Source: an uncultured Eubacteriales bacterium (GTDB taxonomy: Bacteria; Bacillota; Clostridia; Lachnospirales; Anaerotignaceae). Taken from it: a stretch of 18,251 bases of DNA. This document shows, in pieces, positions 6,316-14,124 of the stretch (its first letter is position 1; each line of letters opens with the position of its first letter). The stretch lies in the NCBI GenBank assembly GCA_934552695.1, contig CAKTER010000014.1:1-18251 (forward strand). The letters are read 5' to 3'. The position numbers were made by a program, and so were the translations under genes. Below the pieces are notes generated by a model that saw nothing but the letters and a program-made list of their open reading frames with translations, did not search any database and was not told the DNA's origin.

Positions 6316-7347
6316 ATGATTCAACGGATTGCGATTATGGGCTGCGGTTCTCTGGGTACCATTCTGGGGGCCTTTTTAAGTAAGGCCGGCCTGGATGTCA
6401 CCATGGTGGACGCCTGGAAAGAACACGTAGACGTCCTAAACGAGAAAGGCGCTACGGTCGTAGAGGGTGTGGAAATGACCGTGCCGGTCAAGGCCTGCAC
6501 CCCCGACCAGATGAACGGCGATTTCGACCTGTTTATTTACATGGCCAAGCAAACCTTTAACGACACGGCCATCCCCCAAATGATTGCACACTGCCACAAG
6601 GACACCATCATTTGCACCTGCCAAAACGGCTTGCCCGAGCTGGCAGTGGCTAAGCACTGGCCCCGGTCCCAGGTGTACGGCGCCCCGGTGGGCTGGCCCG
6701 CCACCCTGCTGGGCCCCGGCAAGTCGGCCTTAACCACCACCACCGATGCCTCCAACTTCTGCTTCCATTTGGGGACGTTAGAGGGCCCGGTTACTCCGCA
6801 GCTGTTGGAGATTCAAAAAATTTTGGAGTGCATGTGCCCCGGCACGGTGTTTATCAGCGAAGATTTGATGGCCGACCGCTGGTCGAAGGTCTTGATTAAC
6901 GCCGCTTTTTCGGGAATGTCCACCGTGGTAGCCGGTAGCTTTTACGATGGCACCGCCGAAGGCAAAGCCGGCATCTGCGCCATCCGGGTAGCCCGGGAGG
7001 TGGTACGGGTCTGCAACGCCCAAGGGATTGTTATGCCCCCCATCTTTGGCAAGGACTTCCGCACGCTGACCGCCTACCAAACCCCGGAGGAAGAAATTGC
7101 CGCTGCCCGGCTCATCAATCTCACCGCTACCAAAACCGGAAAGGCTTCCATGTTGCAGGATTTGGAAAAAGGCCGTAAGTGCGAGATTTCTGTCATCAAC
7201 GGCGTGGTTTCGCAGGCCGGGCGGGAGTTTGGCGTGCCCACCCCCTATTGCGACGCCATTGTAAAGATTGTGTCCGAGGTAGAGGATGGCAAACGCCCTC
7301 TGCAAAACAATCTGGACGCCATGCCCGACCTGCCCTTCGAGGCCTGA
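6316..7347 (+). CDS. Ketopantoate reductase-family protein (PanE/ApbA), paralogue 2
   Basis: Same family and layout as the gene ending at 6013, roughly 70% identical by eye over the whole length: IMGCGSLGTILGAFL at the N-terminus, DRWSKVLINAAFSG in the middle, KASMLQDLEKGRKCEIS and GVPTPYCDAIVKIVSE near the end, and a shared NLDAMPDLPF tail. 343 residues. Start ATG 6316 has AGAGGG six bases upstream; an in-frame ATG at 6310 lies within that site. Codon use is like the surrounding genes (CCG, CGG, TTG more common) and unlike paralogue 1. Differences cluster in the central 225-285 region, which could change substrate or regulation. Probably a tandem duplicate that has diverged. Confidence 0.88.
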   Translation: MIQRIAIMGCGSLGTILGAFLSKAGLDVTMVDAWKEHVDVLNEKGATVVEGVEMTVPVKACTPDQMNGDFDLFIYMAKQTFNDTAIPQMIAHCHKDTIICTCQNGLPELAVAKHWPRSQVYGAPVGWPATLLGPGKSALTTTTDASNFCFHLGTLEGPVTPQLLEIQKILECMCPGTVFISEDLMADRWSKVLINAAFSGMSTVVAGSFYDGTAEGKAGICAIRVAREVVRVCNAQGIVMPPIFGKDFRTLTAYQTPEEEIAAARLINLTATKTGKASMLQDLEKGRKCEISVINGVVSQAGREFGVPTPYCDAIVKIVSEVEDGKRPLQNNLDAMPDLPFEA

Positions 7348-7464
7348 GCCCACTCCCTAACCGGGCTTTCCCTGCCCCGCAGGAAACCGCCTAGGGGAAC
7401 AACCGGTTCCCCGGTTCCAAAAAGGGAGCGTTCCCCTTTCAGCGTCTGTTTTTTCCGGACAAGC

Positions 7465-7494
7465 AAAAGGCCCTGCCTGCGGCAGGGCCTTTTT
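7465..7494. terminator. Bidirectional intrinsic terminator
   Basis: Stem AAAAGGCCCTGCC / GGCAGGGCCTTTT with a TGC loop, T-rich on the plus strand and A-rich before the stem, so it also works on the minus strand. It ends the second reductase (plus) and would end any transcript reading through the small gene at 7555-7710 (minus). Just before it, 7394-7412 (GGGGAAC/GTTCCCC) and 7421-7439 (AAAGGG/CCCTTT) are two more hairpins in the reductase 3' region. Confidence 0.9.
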
Positions 7495-7554
7495 GTATGA
7501 AGGGCGGAGCGTTTTCTCGTCCCGTTGGCCGCCCCCTCCGGGAGACCGGTATTT

Positions 7555-7710
7555 TTACGGTTCCCGCTCTTGCCCCTTCCCCCTCGCATTCCGCTCCTGC
7601 CGGGCCCGGGCCCGGTTCAACAACCGGTATACCTCCCGGTTCTCAATGGTCAGCCCCGGCAAATCCCCGGGCTGTACCGGCCGTTCGTTCACATACCGCC
7701 GTACCTCCAT
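7555..7710 (-). CDS. Possible 51-residue basic protein, unrecognised
   Basis: Starts MEVRRYVNERPVQPGD, then LPGLTIENREVYRLLNRARA, then an Arg/Lys/Glu-rich tail. The ATG at 7710 has GGAGGT seven bases upstream, and third positions are GC-rich as in neighbours. The frame remains open upstream, but that part looks like non-coding sequence. It faces the bidirectional terminator at 7465-7494 and lies downstream of the SDR gene, behind that gene's putative terminator. No family recognised; charged and helical, with no membrane segment. It may be a real small gene or chance. Confidence 0.45.
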   Translation of the reverse strand: MEVRRYVNERPVQPGDLPGLTIENREVYRLLNRARARQERNARGKGQEREP

Positions 7711-7812
7711 AGCAACCACCTCCGGCCAAAGTCTGCCCCTTGGGACAGATTTTATACGGGGCGTATCGAAAAGCATCGCTTTTCCCGCCGCTTGCTTTGC
7801 GTTCTTGGGAAC

Positions 7813-7854
7813 AAAAAAACGGAAAGGATAGCTCCGACGCCATCGTTTCCGTTT
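7813..7854 (-). terminator. Putative terminator after the SDR gene
   Basis: On the minus strand AAACGGAAA (7854-7846) pairs with TTTCCGTTT (7825-7817) across a 20-base loop and runs into seven T. The long loop makes it weaker than the other terminators here. Confidence 0.6.
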
Positions 7855-7897
7855 TCCGGTTTTCATTTTTATGATGAGGGCGTTTCTGCCTTCCGGC

Positions 7898-8698
7898 TTA
7901 GGGCCGCAGGCCCATACCGCCTTCCAGCGTAATGGTTTCGCCGCTCATATACTTAAAATCGGGGTTGGCCAGCTGCACGCAGACCCGGCCAATCTCTTTT
8001 TCCACATCCCCATAATGGCCCATGGGCGGCATTTTGACGTTGGCCTTGAAGGCGTCGGGATAGGCGTTGGCAAAGTTCTCCAGCTGGGCCGTCCAAGCCA
8101 GCGGGCAAACCACGTTGACATTGATGCCGTCGGGCCCCCACTCGGTAGCCGCCACCCGGCTTAGGCCCCGAATGCCCTCCTTGGCCGCTGCATAAGCGCA
8201 CTGGCCATAATTACCAAACAGCCCCGCCCCGGAAGCGAAGTTGATAACAGAGCCCTTTGTTTCCTTTAAATACGGATAGCAGGCTTTCATATAGTAGAAT
8301 GCGGCATATAAACCGGAATACAGGGCCAGGTCAAACTGATCCGTGGTGTGGTCGGCCAGGGTCACGCCGGAGGCCGAAGCCTGAGCATTGTTGATGAGTA
8401 CATCGATACGGCCAAAGGTCTCCATGGCCTTGTCCACCACGTTTTGCACGGTAGCCTCGTTGTCGCTGCTGCTCTTCACATCTCCCTGCACCGGCAGAAC
8501 CCGCACCCCGTAGAGACGCTCCAGCTCTTCCTTGGCTTCCTCCAGCTTTTTTACGTTCCGGCCGGTAAGGACCAGGTTGGCGCCCTCCTTGGCATAGGCC
8601 GTGGCGATTCCGTACCCGATGGAGCCGCAGCTGCCATCCTGCAAAACGGCCCAGCCACCACCGGTGATAATTGCTGTTTTATCGGTTAAAAATCCCAT
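7898..8698 (-). CDS. Short-chain dehydrogenase/reductase (SDR)
   Basis: NAD(P)-dependent oxidoreductase of the classical SDR type, 266 residues, substrate unknown. The nucleotide-binding region is unusual: ITGGG (11-15) is separated from GSIGYGIA by about ten extra residues (WAVLQDGSC), an expanded TGxxxGxG loop. LVLTGRN follows strand 2, and INNAQ (102-106) replaces the usual NNAG. The catalytic set Ser156 (NFASG), Tyr169 and Lys173 (YAAAK) is intact. The C-terminus is SGETITLEGGMGLRP, typical of the family. ATG 8698 is preceded by GAGGAG; the frame extends further upstream but without a site. It has its own promoter (8732-8760) and a terminator separates it from the MFS gene upstream. Confidence 0.9.
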   Translation of the reverse strand: MGFLTDKTAIITGGGWAVLQDGSCGSIGYGIATAYAKEGANLVLTGRNVKKLEEAKEELERLYGVRVLPVQGDVKSSSDNEATVQNVVDKAMETFGRIDVLINNAQASASGVTLADHTTDQFDLALYSGLYAAFYYMKACYPYLKETKGSVINFASGAGLFGNYGQCAYAAAKEGIRGLSRVAATEWGPDGINVNVVCPLAWTAQLENFANAYPDAFKANVKMPPMGHYGDVEKEIGRVCVQLANPDFKYMSGETITLEGGMGLRP

Positions 8699-8731
8699 AC
8701 CATTTCTCCTCTTTTCTGTTCCGACCTCCCC

Positions 8732-8760
8732 ATTGTACTCGCAAATTCCAGAGAAGTCAA
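8732..8760 (-). promoter_or_regulatory. Sigma-A promoter for the SDR gene
   Basis: On the minus strand TTGACT (8760-8755), a 17-base spacer and TACAAT (8737-8732): 10 of 12 consensus bases, 34 bases before the ATG. Confidence 0.8.
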
Positions 8761-8783
8761 ATTTAAAAATCGGATTCCCGGCC

Positions 8784-8817
8784 AAAAACAAACGGCCCGG
8801 GTTCCACCCAAGCCGTT
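8784..8817 (-). terminator. Terminator after the MFS transporter
   Basis: Minus-strand hairpin: outer stem AACGGC (8817-8812) with GCCGTT (8796-8791), inner stem GGGT/ACCC, then TGTTTTT. It falls 29 bases after the MFS stop. Confidence 0.8.
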
Positions 8818-8845
8818 CTGCTTTCATGTCCCAACCTGTTTCGAT

Positions 8846-10105
8846 TTATTCCAGCTCCGCCGGATTCGGCTTCCGAATCCCCAGCATAATCAAACCGCCC
8901 ACAGCGCTTAACCCGCCAAACACCAGAAAAATCATAACATACGACCCGGTGGCCTTGGCCGCCAATCCGGCTACCAGCGGGCCCACCGCCGCCGCCACAT
9001 AGCTGAGGATACTGGTCCAGCCGCTGATGGCGGAAAAATTCTCCTTGCCATAGCACTCGGTGGTGACCAAGGGCTGGCTGATGTAGCCCATGCCTAGGCC
9101 CAGCCCCATCAGGGCCCCGCCCAGGTTCATCAGCAGCAGGCTTTGCCCACAGAACACCAACAGCACAATGGCCGCCGTGCAAAACAGGTTGGCCAGCACG
9201 CCCTCCATCCGGGCACTAAGCACCTTGCCGGTAATAAACCCGGCCACAAACCGGCCGATGAGGCTGGCCATAGACATCACCGAAATCGTTGCCACCGCCT
9301 GCACGTTGGGAATCCCGTTCCCCACCAAGTACAGTACAATGTGCCCCACCGTAGCGTAATATAAAACGTTCCGCAAGGCCGACCCGACTACAACCAACCA
9401 AATCGCCGAGGTGCGGAACACCTTGCCCAGCGAGTACACCGGCCCCGCCTCTGTGGTTCCATGGACAGCGGCGTGCTTTTCGGCATAGGCCCGGCCGTCG
9501 GGGACTTCCCCCACGTCCGCCGGTCTGTTTTTCATAACAAACACCGAGAGGATAACGGAGATACAGCAGGTGGCCCCGATAAACAGCCAGCCCAGGTTCC
9601 AGCGGACGCCGGAAATAGCCTGACACACCAGCGGCAGCACAAACCCGCCTACGCCTCCGGCGGAAACCGCCAGCGCAATGGCCATCGCCTTTTTTTGGGC
9701 AAACCACTCGTTGACCGTACATTGGGTGGTCAAAATCCCGGCAAAGCCCATCCCGGCGCCCACCATCACCCCATAAAACAGAATGAAGCCGGCCGGCGTG
9801 ACCGGCAAAAAGGCCAAACAAAATCCGGAAATCACCAGCAACACACTGCCGATAATCAACGGCAGGCGCACCCCTTTTTTGGCCACCAGCGTTCCCACCA
9901 CGGGGCTGGTGACCCCTTGCATGGCTGTGCTGATGCTGACGGCCGTTCCTACCACTGCCGCATCGAACCCGGTCGCCGCCACCATGTTGGCGTTAATGGC
10001 CGAAACCCCATACAGGGGCGTGGCTACGTTAAAAAAGTAAATGACCCAAATGGCCGCCAACACAATGTACCCGTAAAAAAATCTGCTCTGCTTCCCCTTG
10101 CCCAA
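8846..10105 (-). CDS. Major facilitator superfamily transporter (OFA/monocarboxylate-type)
   Basis: About 419 residues with roughly twelve hydrophobic segments. It begins SRFFYGYIVLAAIWVIYFF and carries VGAGMGFAGILTTQCTVNEWFAQKKAMA, a pattern of the oxalate/formate antiporter-like group (FYGYIVL start; NEWF followed by basic residues). A charged cytoplasmic loop after six segments reads KNRPADVGEVPDG. It probably moves a small organic acid. The TTG at 10105 is chosen as start because AGGAGG lies nine bases before it; another TTG at 10144 lacks a site. Next to the SDR gene but not in one transcript with it, since a terminator intervenes. Its substrate could be linked to the adjacent dehydrogenases, but this is inference. 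Confidence 0.85.
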   Translation of the reverse strand: MGKGKQSRFFYGYIVLAAIWVIYFFNVATPLYGVSAINANMVAATGFDAAVVGTAVSISTAMQGVTSPVVGTLVAKKGVRLPLIIGSVLLVISGFCLAFLPVTPAGFILFYGVMVGAGMGFAGILTTQCTVNEWFAQKKAMAIALAVSAGGVGGFVLPLVCQAISGVRWNLGWLFIGATCCISVILSVFVMKNRPADVGEVPDGRAYAEKHAAVHGTTEAGPVYSLGKVFRTSAIWLVVVGSALRNVLYYATVGHIVLYLVGNGIPNVQAVATISVMSMASLIGRFVAGFITGKVLSARMEGVLANLFCTAAIVLLVFCGQSLLLMNLGGALMGLGLGMGYISQPLVTTECYGKENFSAISGWTSILSYVAAAVGPLVAGLAAKATGSYVMIFLVFGGLSAVGGLIMLGIRKPNPAELE

Positions 10106-10272
10106 AACACAATTCCTCCTCGCTTTTGCTCTTCCTGCTGTCAAAACCGGCTATGCCGGGCCTTACCAAGTGGCTGGTCCATGCTGTATGTATTGCGATT
10201 TGTTTCGTTGTGTTGCTGTGGCGCTCTCACATTGCGTCGGGAAAGCCGAATGCAAACGGCCCCCGGTCTTTT

Positions 10273-10782
10273 TTATTCCTCTGCTTTTTCCTCCGCCCAA
10301 TGCAAGCGGTGCAGGTTTCCCTCCTGCCGCAAATCCAAAAAGTCCTGCTGGCGCAGGGCCTCATAGGTCACAATGGCTACGGAATTGGACAAATTCAGGC
10401 TCCGCAGGTTCCCTTTCATGGGAATCCGCACACAGTTTTCCTGATTTTTGACCAAAATCTCTTCGGGAATCCCGGCGCTTTCCTTTCCGAACATCAAAAA
10501 ATCATCGGGCCGGTATGCCACCTCGGTATAGGTTTTTTGCGCCTTGGTGGTAGCCATAATCACCCGGGCCCCGGGATGCTTTTCCAAAAACTCGGCAAAG
10601 CTATCGTAATAGGTAATGTCCAAATACTGCCAATAATCCAGTCCCGCCCGTTTTAGGTGCTTATCGTCCACCGAAAATCCCAGCGGGCGGATTAGGTGCA
10701 GCGCCGCCCCGGTAACGGCGCAGGTGCGGGAAATATTCCCTACGTTTTGGGGGATTTCCGGCTCCAACAATACGATATTCAT
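10273..10782 (-). CDS. trmL: tRNA (cytidine(34)-2'-O)-methyltransferase
   Basis: SPOUT-fold methyltransferase that 2'-O-methylates the wobble base of tRNA-Leu. It starts MNIVLLEPEIPQNVGNISRTC and has HLIRPLGFSVDDKHLKRAGLDYW. It then has MFGKESAGIPEEIL and the knot-forming C-terminal motif IPMKGNLRSLNLSNSVAIVTYEALRQ. All are TrmL signatures. 169 residues compares with about 155-160 usual. The site before ATG 10782 is weak. The 10106-10272 gap downstream, before the MFS gene, shows no gene and no clear promoter. Confidence 0.95.
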   Translation of the reverse strand: MNIVLLEPEIPQNVGNISRTCAVTGAALHLIRPLGFSVDDKHLKRAGLDYWQYLDITYYDSFAEFLEKHPGARVIMATTKAQKTYTEVAYRPDDFLMFGKESAGIPEEILVKNQENCVRIPMKGNLRSLNLSNSVAIVTYEALRQQDFLDLRQEGNLHRLHWAEEKAEE

Positions 10783-10838
10783 GGTTCATCGACCCCATTC
10801 ATCTCTTGTTAAAATTTTATCTTATCTGTCAGTTTCTG

Positions 10839-11459
10839 TCAATCCGGAATTTCCAGCCCGGCCAACAAGGCCCCCAGCGTATAGGTCATGGCGACCCCCG
10901 CCTCCATCTGTTCCTCGGGCTTCCCGTCGCCGGTCACGTCTCCCCACTTTCGGATTCCCGCCTCCAGCACCCGGTTCCGGCCCAGAAGCGTTTCCGCCGT
11001 TCCGGGGCCGTACAGGCTTTCCCACACCGCAGCCAGCCTTTCCTCCTGTAGGAACAGAGCCCGGCCCAGCTCCCGCTGTGCAGACAACCGCAGCCGCAGG
11101 GTCTCCGGAGCCAAAAATTCTTCCGCCGGAACGGCCTGTACCAACAGCTCGCCGGCCAGCCGGCCGGGGTTTTCGCACACAAACCGGGTCAAATACAGCA
11201 AAACCACTAGCGCAGCCGGGCCGTTTTCCCCCATCAAATCTGCGCCCAGCCGCCACACGGGGCCGGCCTGCTGCCCCTGTACCCGCCAGCACAGGCCTGC
11301 TGCGGCGGCTTCCGGAGAAATCCCCAGCTTTTGCAGCTGCCGCTCCAGCCAGTGAAACGCCGTAGGCGGCCCATTTTTTCGTTTTTCGGCCAAAATTTCG
11401 GCCCCGGCACAATAGGCGTCCTCGTGGGCTACCAGCCACACCCGTTCCAGTTTTGCCAT
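10839..11459 (-). CDS. Unrecognised protein at the end of the znu operon
   Basis: 206 residues, starting MAKLERVWLVAHEDAYCAGAE, alpha-helical and Ala/Leu/Glu-rich throughout, with no signal peptide or clear membrane segment and no motif I recognise. ATG 11459 lies one base after the znuB stop and has AGGAGGG upstream, so it is almost certainly translated with znuCB. A role with metal import is suggested only by position. Genuine coding is supported by GC-rich third positions and tight spacing. Confidence 0.8.
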   Translation of the reverse strand: MAKLERVWLVAHEDAYCAGAEILAEKRKNGPPTAFHWLERQLQKLGISPEAAAAGLCWRVQGQQAGPVWRLGADLMGENGPAALVVLLYLTRFVCENPGRLAGELLVQAVPAEEFLAPETLRLRLSAQRELGRALFLQEERLAAVWESLYGPGTAETLLGRNRVLEAGIRKWGDVTGDGKPEEQMEAGVAMTYTLGALLAGLEIPD

Positions 11460-11460
11460 G

Positions 11461-12282
11461 TCAATCCCTCCTGAGAATCCGTCCTGCCAGCGAAAAAATC
11501 GCAAACATCACCGCATTGGCCGCCACCACGCTGGCTCCCGCCGGGGTCCCGGCCCCAAAGGAAACCAACAGGCCCGCCATAAAGCAAACCACCGAAACAA
11601 TGGCCGCCGTAATCGTCACCGTGCGGAACCGCTTACACACCCGCATGGCCGTCAGCGCCGGGAAAATCACCAGGCTGGAGATTAAAAGCGTCCCCACCAT
11701 CCGCATTCCCAGCACAATGGTCACCGCCGTCAGCAGGGCAATCAAGGTATTATACACCCCGGTTTTGGTGCCGGTGGCCCGGGCAAAGCCCTCGTCGAAG
11801 GTCACGGCAAAAATCTGCTTGTAAAACACAACAAATACCAGCAGCACCACTACCGAAAGCACCACGGACAGGGTCACGTCGTTCTGGCTCATGGCCAAGA
11901 TGGAGCCAAACATATAGTTGTAAATATCGGTATTGATGCCCCGGCGCAGGGATACCACCAAAACCCCCACCGCCAGCGCCGTGGTGGAGATGAGGGCTAC
12001 CGCCGAGTCTCCCTTAATGTGGCTGGTTTCGCTCACCCGCAGCAGCAAAAACGCCGCCGCCATCACCACCGGCACCGCAAAAGCCAGAGGCGCCCAGTTA
12101 AAGGCTACCGCCACCGCCAAGGCACCAAAGCCCACATGGGACAGGCCGTCGCCAATCATGGAATAGCGCTTTAGCACCAGGCTGACCCCCAGCAGGGCGG
12201 CGCACAGGGCCATTAAAAGCCCCACCACCAGCGCCCGCTGCATAAACCCATAGGAGAGCATTTCCCGTAGCAGCTCAAACAC
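11461..12282 (-). CDS. znuB: Zinc/manganese-type ABC transporter permease
   Basis: ABC-3 family membrane component of a metal importer, 273 residues with about eight or nine hydrophobic segments. Family landmarks: LLGVSLVLKRYSMIGDGLSHVGFGALAVA near the N-terminus and GMRMVGTLLISSLVIFPALTA toward the end. The GTG at 12282 overlaps the znuC stop (GTGTTTGA), which is typical of translational coupling. Named by family; zinc versus manganese cannot be told from the permease. Confidence 0.92.
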   Translation of the reverse strand: MFELLREMLSYGFMQRALVVGLLMALCAALLGVSLVLKRYSMIGDGLSHVGFGALAVAVAFNWAPLAFAVPVVMAAAFLLLRVSETSHIKGDSAVALISTTALAVGVLVVSLRRGINTDIYNYMFGSILAMSQNDVTLSVVLSVVVLLVFVVFYKQIFAVTFDEGFARATGTKTGVYNTLIALLTAVTIVLGMRMVGTLLISSLVIFPALTAMRVCKRFRTVTITAAIVSVVCFMAGLLVSFGAGTPAGASVVAANAVMFAIFSLAGRILRRD

Positions 12283-13003
12283 GGGCCGTCCCCCCTTCCG
12301 CCTTCTCGTTCGCCAGCAGGTACTGGAAGGGCGGGTGGTTGTGCAAAAAAGCGTCCCGGTCACCAAAGCAAACGTGCCCCTTTTGCACATGGAGGATATG
12401 CCGGGCGTAGTGCAGGGCCCCGTCCACATCATGGGTCACCATCACAATCGTCAACCCTTCCTCGTTCAGTTCCTTTACAATCTGATACATTTCCGCCGTG
12501 GCCACCGGGTCCAGCCCCGCCGTGGGCTCATCCAGCACCAACAGCTTTTTGGCGGCGCACAAAGCCCGGGCCAATAGCACCCGCCGCTGCTGCCCGCCGG
12601 ACAAATCCCGGTAGCAGTCCTCCGCCCGGGACAAAATCCCCAGCCGTTCCAGCTGCGCCCGGGCCATTTCCCGTTCCTTTTTCCCATAAAAGGGCCGCAG
12701 CCCCCGGTCGTGGAGACAGCCCGAAAGCACCACCTCCATTACCGACGCCGGAAAATCCCGCTGGGCCGCCGTTTGCTGGGGCAGATACCCAATATCGGTC
12801 TGGCGCATCCCATCCCCCAGCACTACCCGGCCCCGCATCGGCTTTTTTAGCCCCAGCATGGCCTTCATCAGGGTGCTTTTCCCGGCGCCGTTTTCTCCCA
12901 GCACACACAAATAATCTCCGGCGGCCACGTTCAGCGACAAGTTTTCCAAAAGCACCTGATGCTCGTAGCCTAAAGTTAAGTTCTCGCAACGCAACAAGGC
13001 CAT
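12275..13003 (-). CDS. znuC: Zinc/manganese-type ABC transporter ATP-binding protein
   Basis: ATPase that drives the importer. 242 residues: Walker A GENGAGKST (36-44), Q-loop YLPQQ, signature LSGGQQRR, Walker B LLVLDEPTAGLD and the H-loop VTHD. ATG 13003 follows the znuA stop by one base, and AAGGAGG lies inside the end of znuA. It overlaps znuB by 8 bases. Confidence 0.95.
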   Translation of the reverse strand: MALLRCENLTLGYEHQVLLENLSLNVAAGDYLCVLGENGAGKSTLMKAMLGLKKPMRGRVVLGDGMRQTDIGYLPQQTAAQRDFPASVMEVVLSGCLHDRGLRPFYGKKEREMARAQLERLGILSRAEDCYRDLSGGQQRRVLLARALCAAKKLLVLDEPTAGLDPVATAEMYQIVKELNEEGLTIVMVTHDVDGALHYARHILHVQKGHVCFGDRDAFLHNHPPFQYLLANEKAEGGTARV

Positions 13004-13004
13004 T

Positions 13005-14033
13005 TCAGTTCAGGGCCTCCTTTATATGCTCCAAATTTCGTTCCATAAGGGAAAGGTACGTCTCCCCGGCTTCAAACTCCTCCCGGGTCACGGTTTGCAG
13101 GGAGTGCAGCTCCCGGGTTTGGGCCCCGGTGCTTTCCGCCAATACGTCCGCCACCCGATGGTTGGACAGCTCCAAATAAAACACCACCGGAATGTGGTTA
13201 TTCTTTATGTGGTCCACCAGCGCCGCCACCGTGGCCGCACTGGGCTCGCTTTCGCCGCTGCACCCGGGGAAGGCTGCCGCATAGGCCAGCCCGTATTCCT
13301 CCACCAGATACCGGAAGGGGAAGCGGTCGCCAAACACCAGCTCGTGCCGCTTGCCCGCTTCCGTTACCGCCCGGAAGTCCTCGTCCAGCGCCTCCAGCTG
13401 CTCCTCGTAGGCGGCGGCGTTTTCCCGGTAGGTTGCCGCCCCTGCCGGATCCAGCTCACAGAGGGCGTCGGCAATGGCCTCCACCATACGGATGGCGTTT
13501 GGGGGGGAGGTCCAAATGTGCTCGTCGTATTCCAGCTCCCCATACACCGAGTGGTCTTCGTATCCGTCCTCCTCATGGTCGTGAGCGTGGTCGTGAGCGT
13601 GGTCGTGGTCATCCTCGTCCCCTTGGCTGTGGCTGTGCCCCCGGCCTTCGGCTCCCGGCACCTCCTCTTCCTCCAACGCCTCCACGGCGTCCATCAGCCG
13701 TAGGGCCGCCCCCGCCGGGCGCTCCCCGCCTTCCAGCGTGCGCTCCACCCAAGCGTCGGATTCCCCGCCGATATACAAAAACAAGTCGCTTTCCAGCACC
13801 CGGATCATGTCCTGGGGAGAAGGGTCGTAGGAATGGCTTTCCATCCCCGGGGACAAAAGCAGGGTCACCCGGCTATCGTCCCCCAAGATTTGCCGGGCAA
13901 AGTCATATAGCGGAAAAATCGTAGCCACCACCTGGGGCCCCGTTTCCGGTTTGGCTTCGGTTTGCGGGCGGCTACACCCGGAAAGGCACAGGCACAGCCC
14001 CAACCCCGCCGCCATCCATCGTTTCATCTTCAT
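13005..14033 (-). CDS. znuA: Zinc/manganese-type ABC transporter substrate-binding lipoprotein with His-rich loop
   Basis: Cluster A-I metal-binding protein anchored outside the membrane. The signal peptide ends in the lipobox LSGC, so it is a lipoprotein. Binding residues visible: His in SPGMESHSYDPSPQDM and His in DEHIWTSP. A later GDRFPFRYLVEEYGL block has Asp where other branches have His, and the acidic residue lies in PGCSGESEPS. A His/Asp-rich loop (HDHAHDHAHDH and flanks) lies between the first two ligands, a trait of zinc rather than manganese binders. The start at 14033 gives MKMKRW plus a normal signal peptide; the nearest GGAGG is rather far (about 16 bases). No Zur-like operator was seen upstream. 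Confidence 0.92.
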   Translation of the reverse strand: MKMKRWMAAGLGLCLCLSGCSRPQTEAKPETGPQVVATIFPLYDFARQILGDDSRVTLLLSPGMESHSYDPSPQDMIRVLESDLFLYIGGESDAWVERTLEGGERPAGAALRLMDAVEALEEEEVPGAEGRGHSHSQGDEDDHDHAHDHAHDHEEDGYEDHSVYGELEYDEHIWTSPPNAIRMVEAIADALCELDPAGAATYRENAAAYEEQLEALDEDFRAVTEAGKRHELVFGDRFPFRYLVEEYGLAYAAAFPGCSGESEPSAATVAALVDHIKNNHIPVVFYLELSNHRVADVLAESTGAQTRELHSLQTVTREEFEAGETYLSLMERNLEHIKEALN

Positions 14034-14094
14034 CGTTTTCGCTTCCGTTCCTCCGCCCGCAGGCGGGTCGCTGCTCCCTCCCAAAGAAAGAGGG

Positions 14095-14119
14095 AAAGGG
14101 CGCCGCCGTCACGACGCCC
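14095..14119 (-). terminator. Possible weak terminator between the histidine kinase gene and znuA
   Basis: Minus-strand hairpin GGGCGTCG (14119-14112) with CGGCGCCC (14105-14098), one T-G wobble, followed by TTTCCCTCTTT. The broken T run makes it doubtful. It is the main sign that znuACB is a separate unit from the two-component genes. Confidence 0.35.
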
Positions 14120-14124
14120 CTTAC

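Noticed and set aside
10213-10275. Hairpin GCCG..CGGC with a following T run between trmL and the MFS gene
   Set aside because: On the plus strand the T run has no upstream gene to end, and on the minus strand the stem is only about four base pairs, so it was not called a terminator.
13560-13615. Short direct repeats of a GTCGTGAGCGTG-like unit that might suggest a repeat array
   Set aside because: They encode the His/Asp/Ala repeat of the ZnuA metal-binding loop; there are no spacers and it is not a CRISPR.
14034-14124. Searched for a Zur-type operator and promoter before znuA
   Set aside because: No AT-rich inverted repeat of the known Firmicute Zur type and no credible -35/-10 pair; only a GC-rich CCCGC/GCGGG hairpin was seen.
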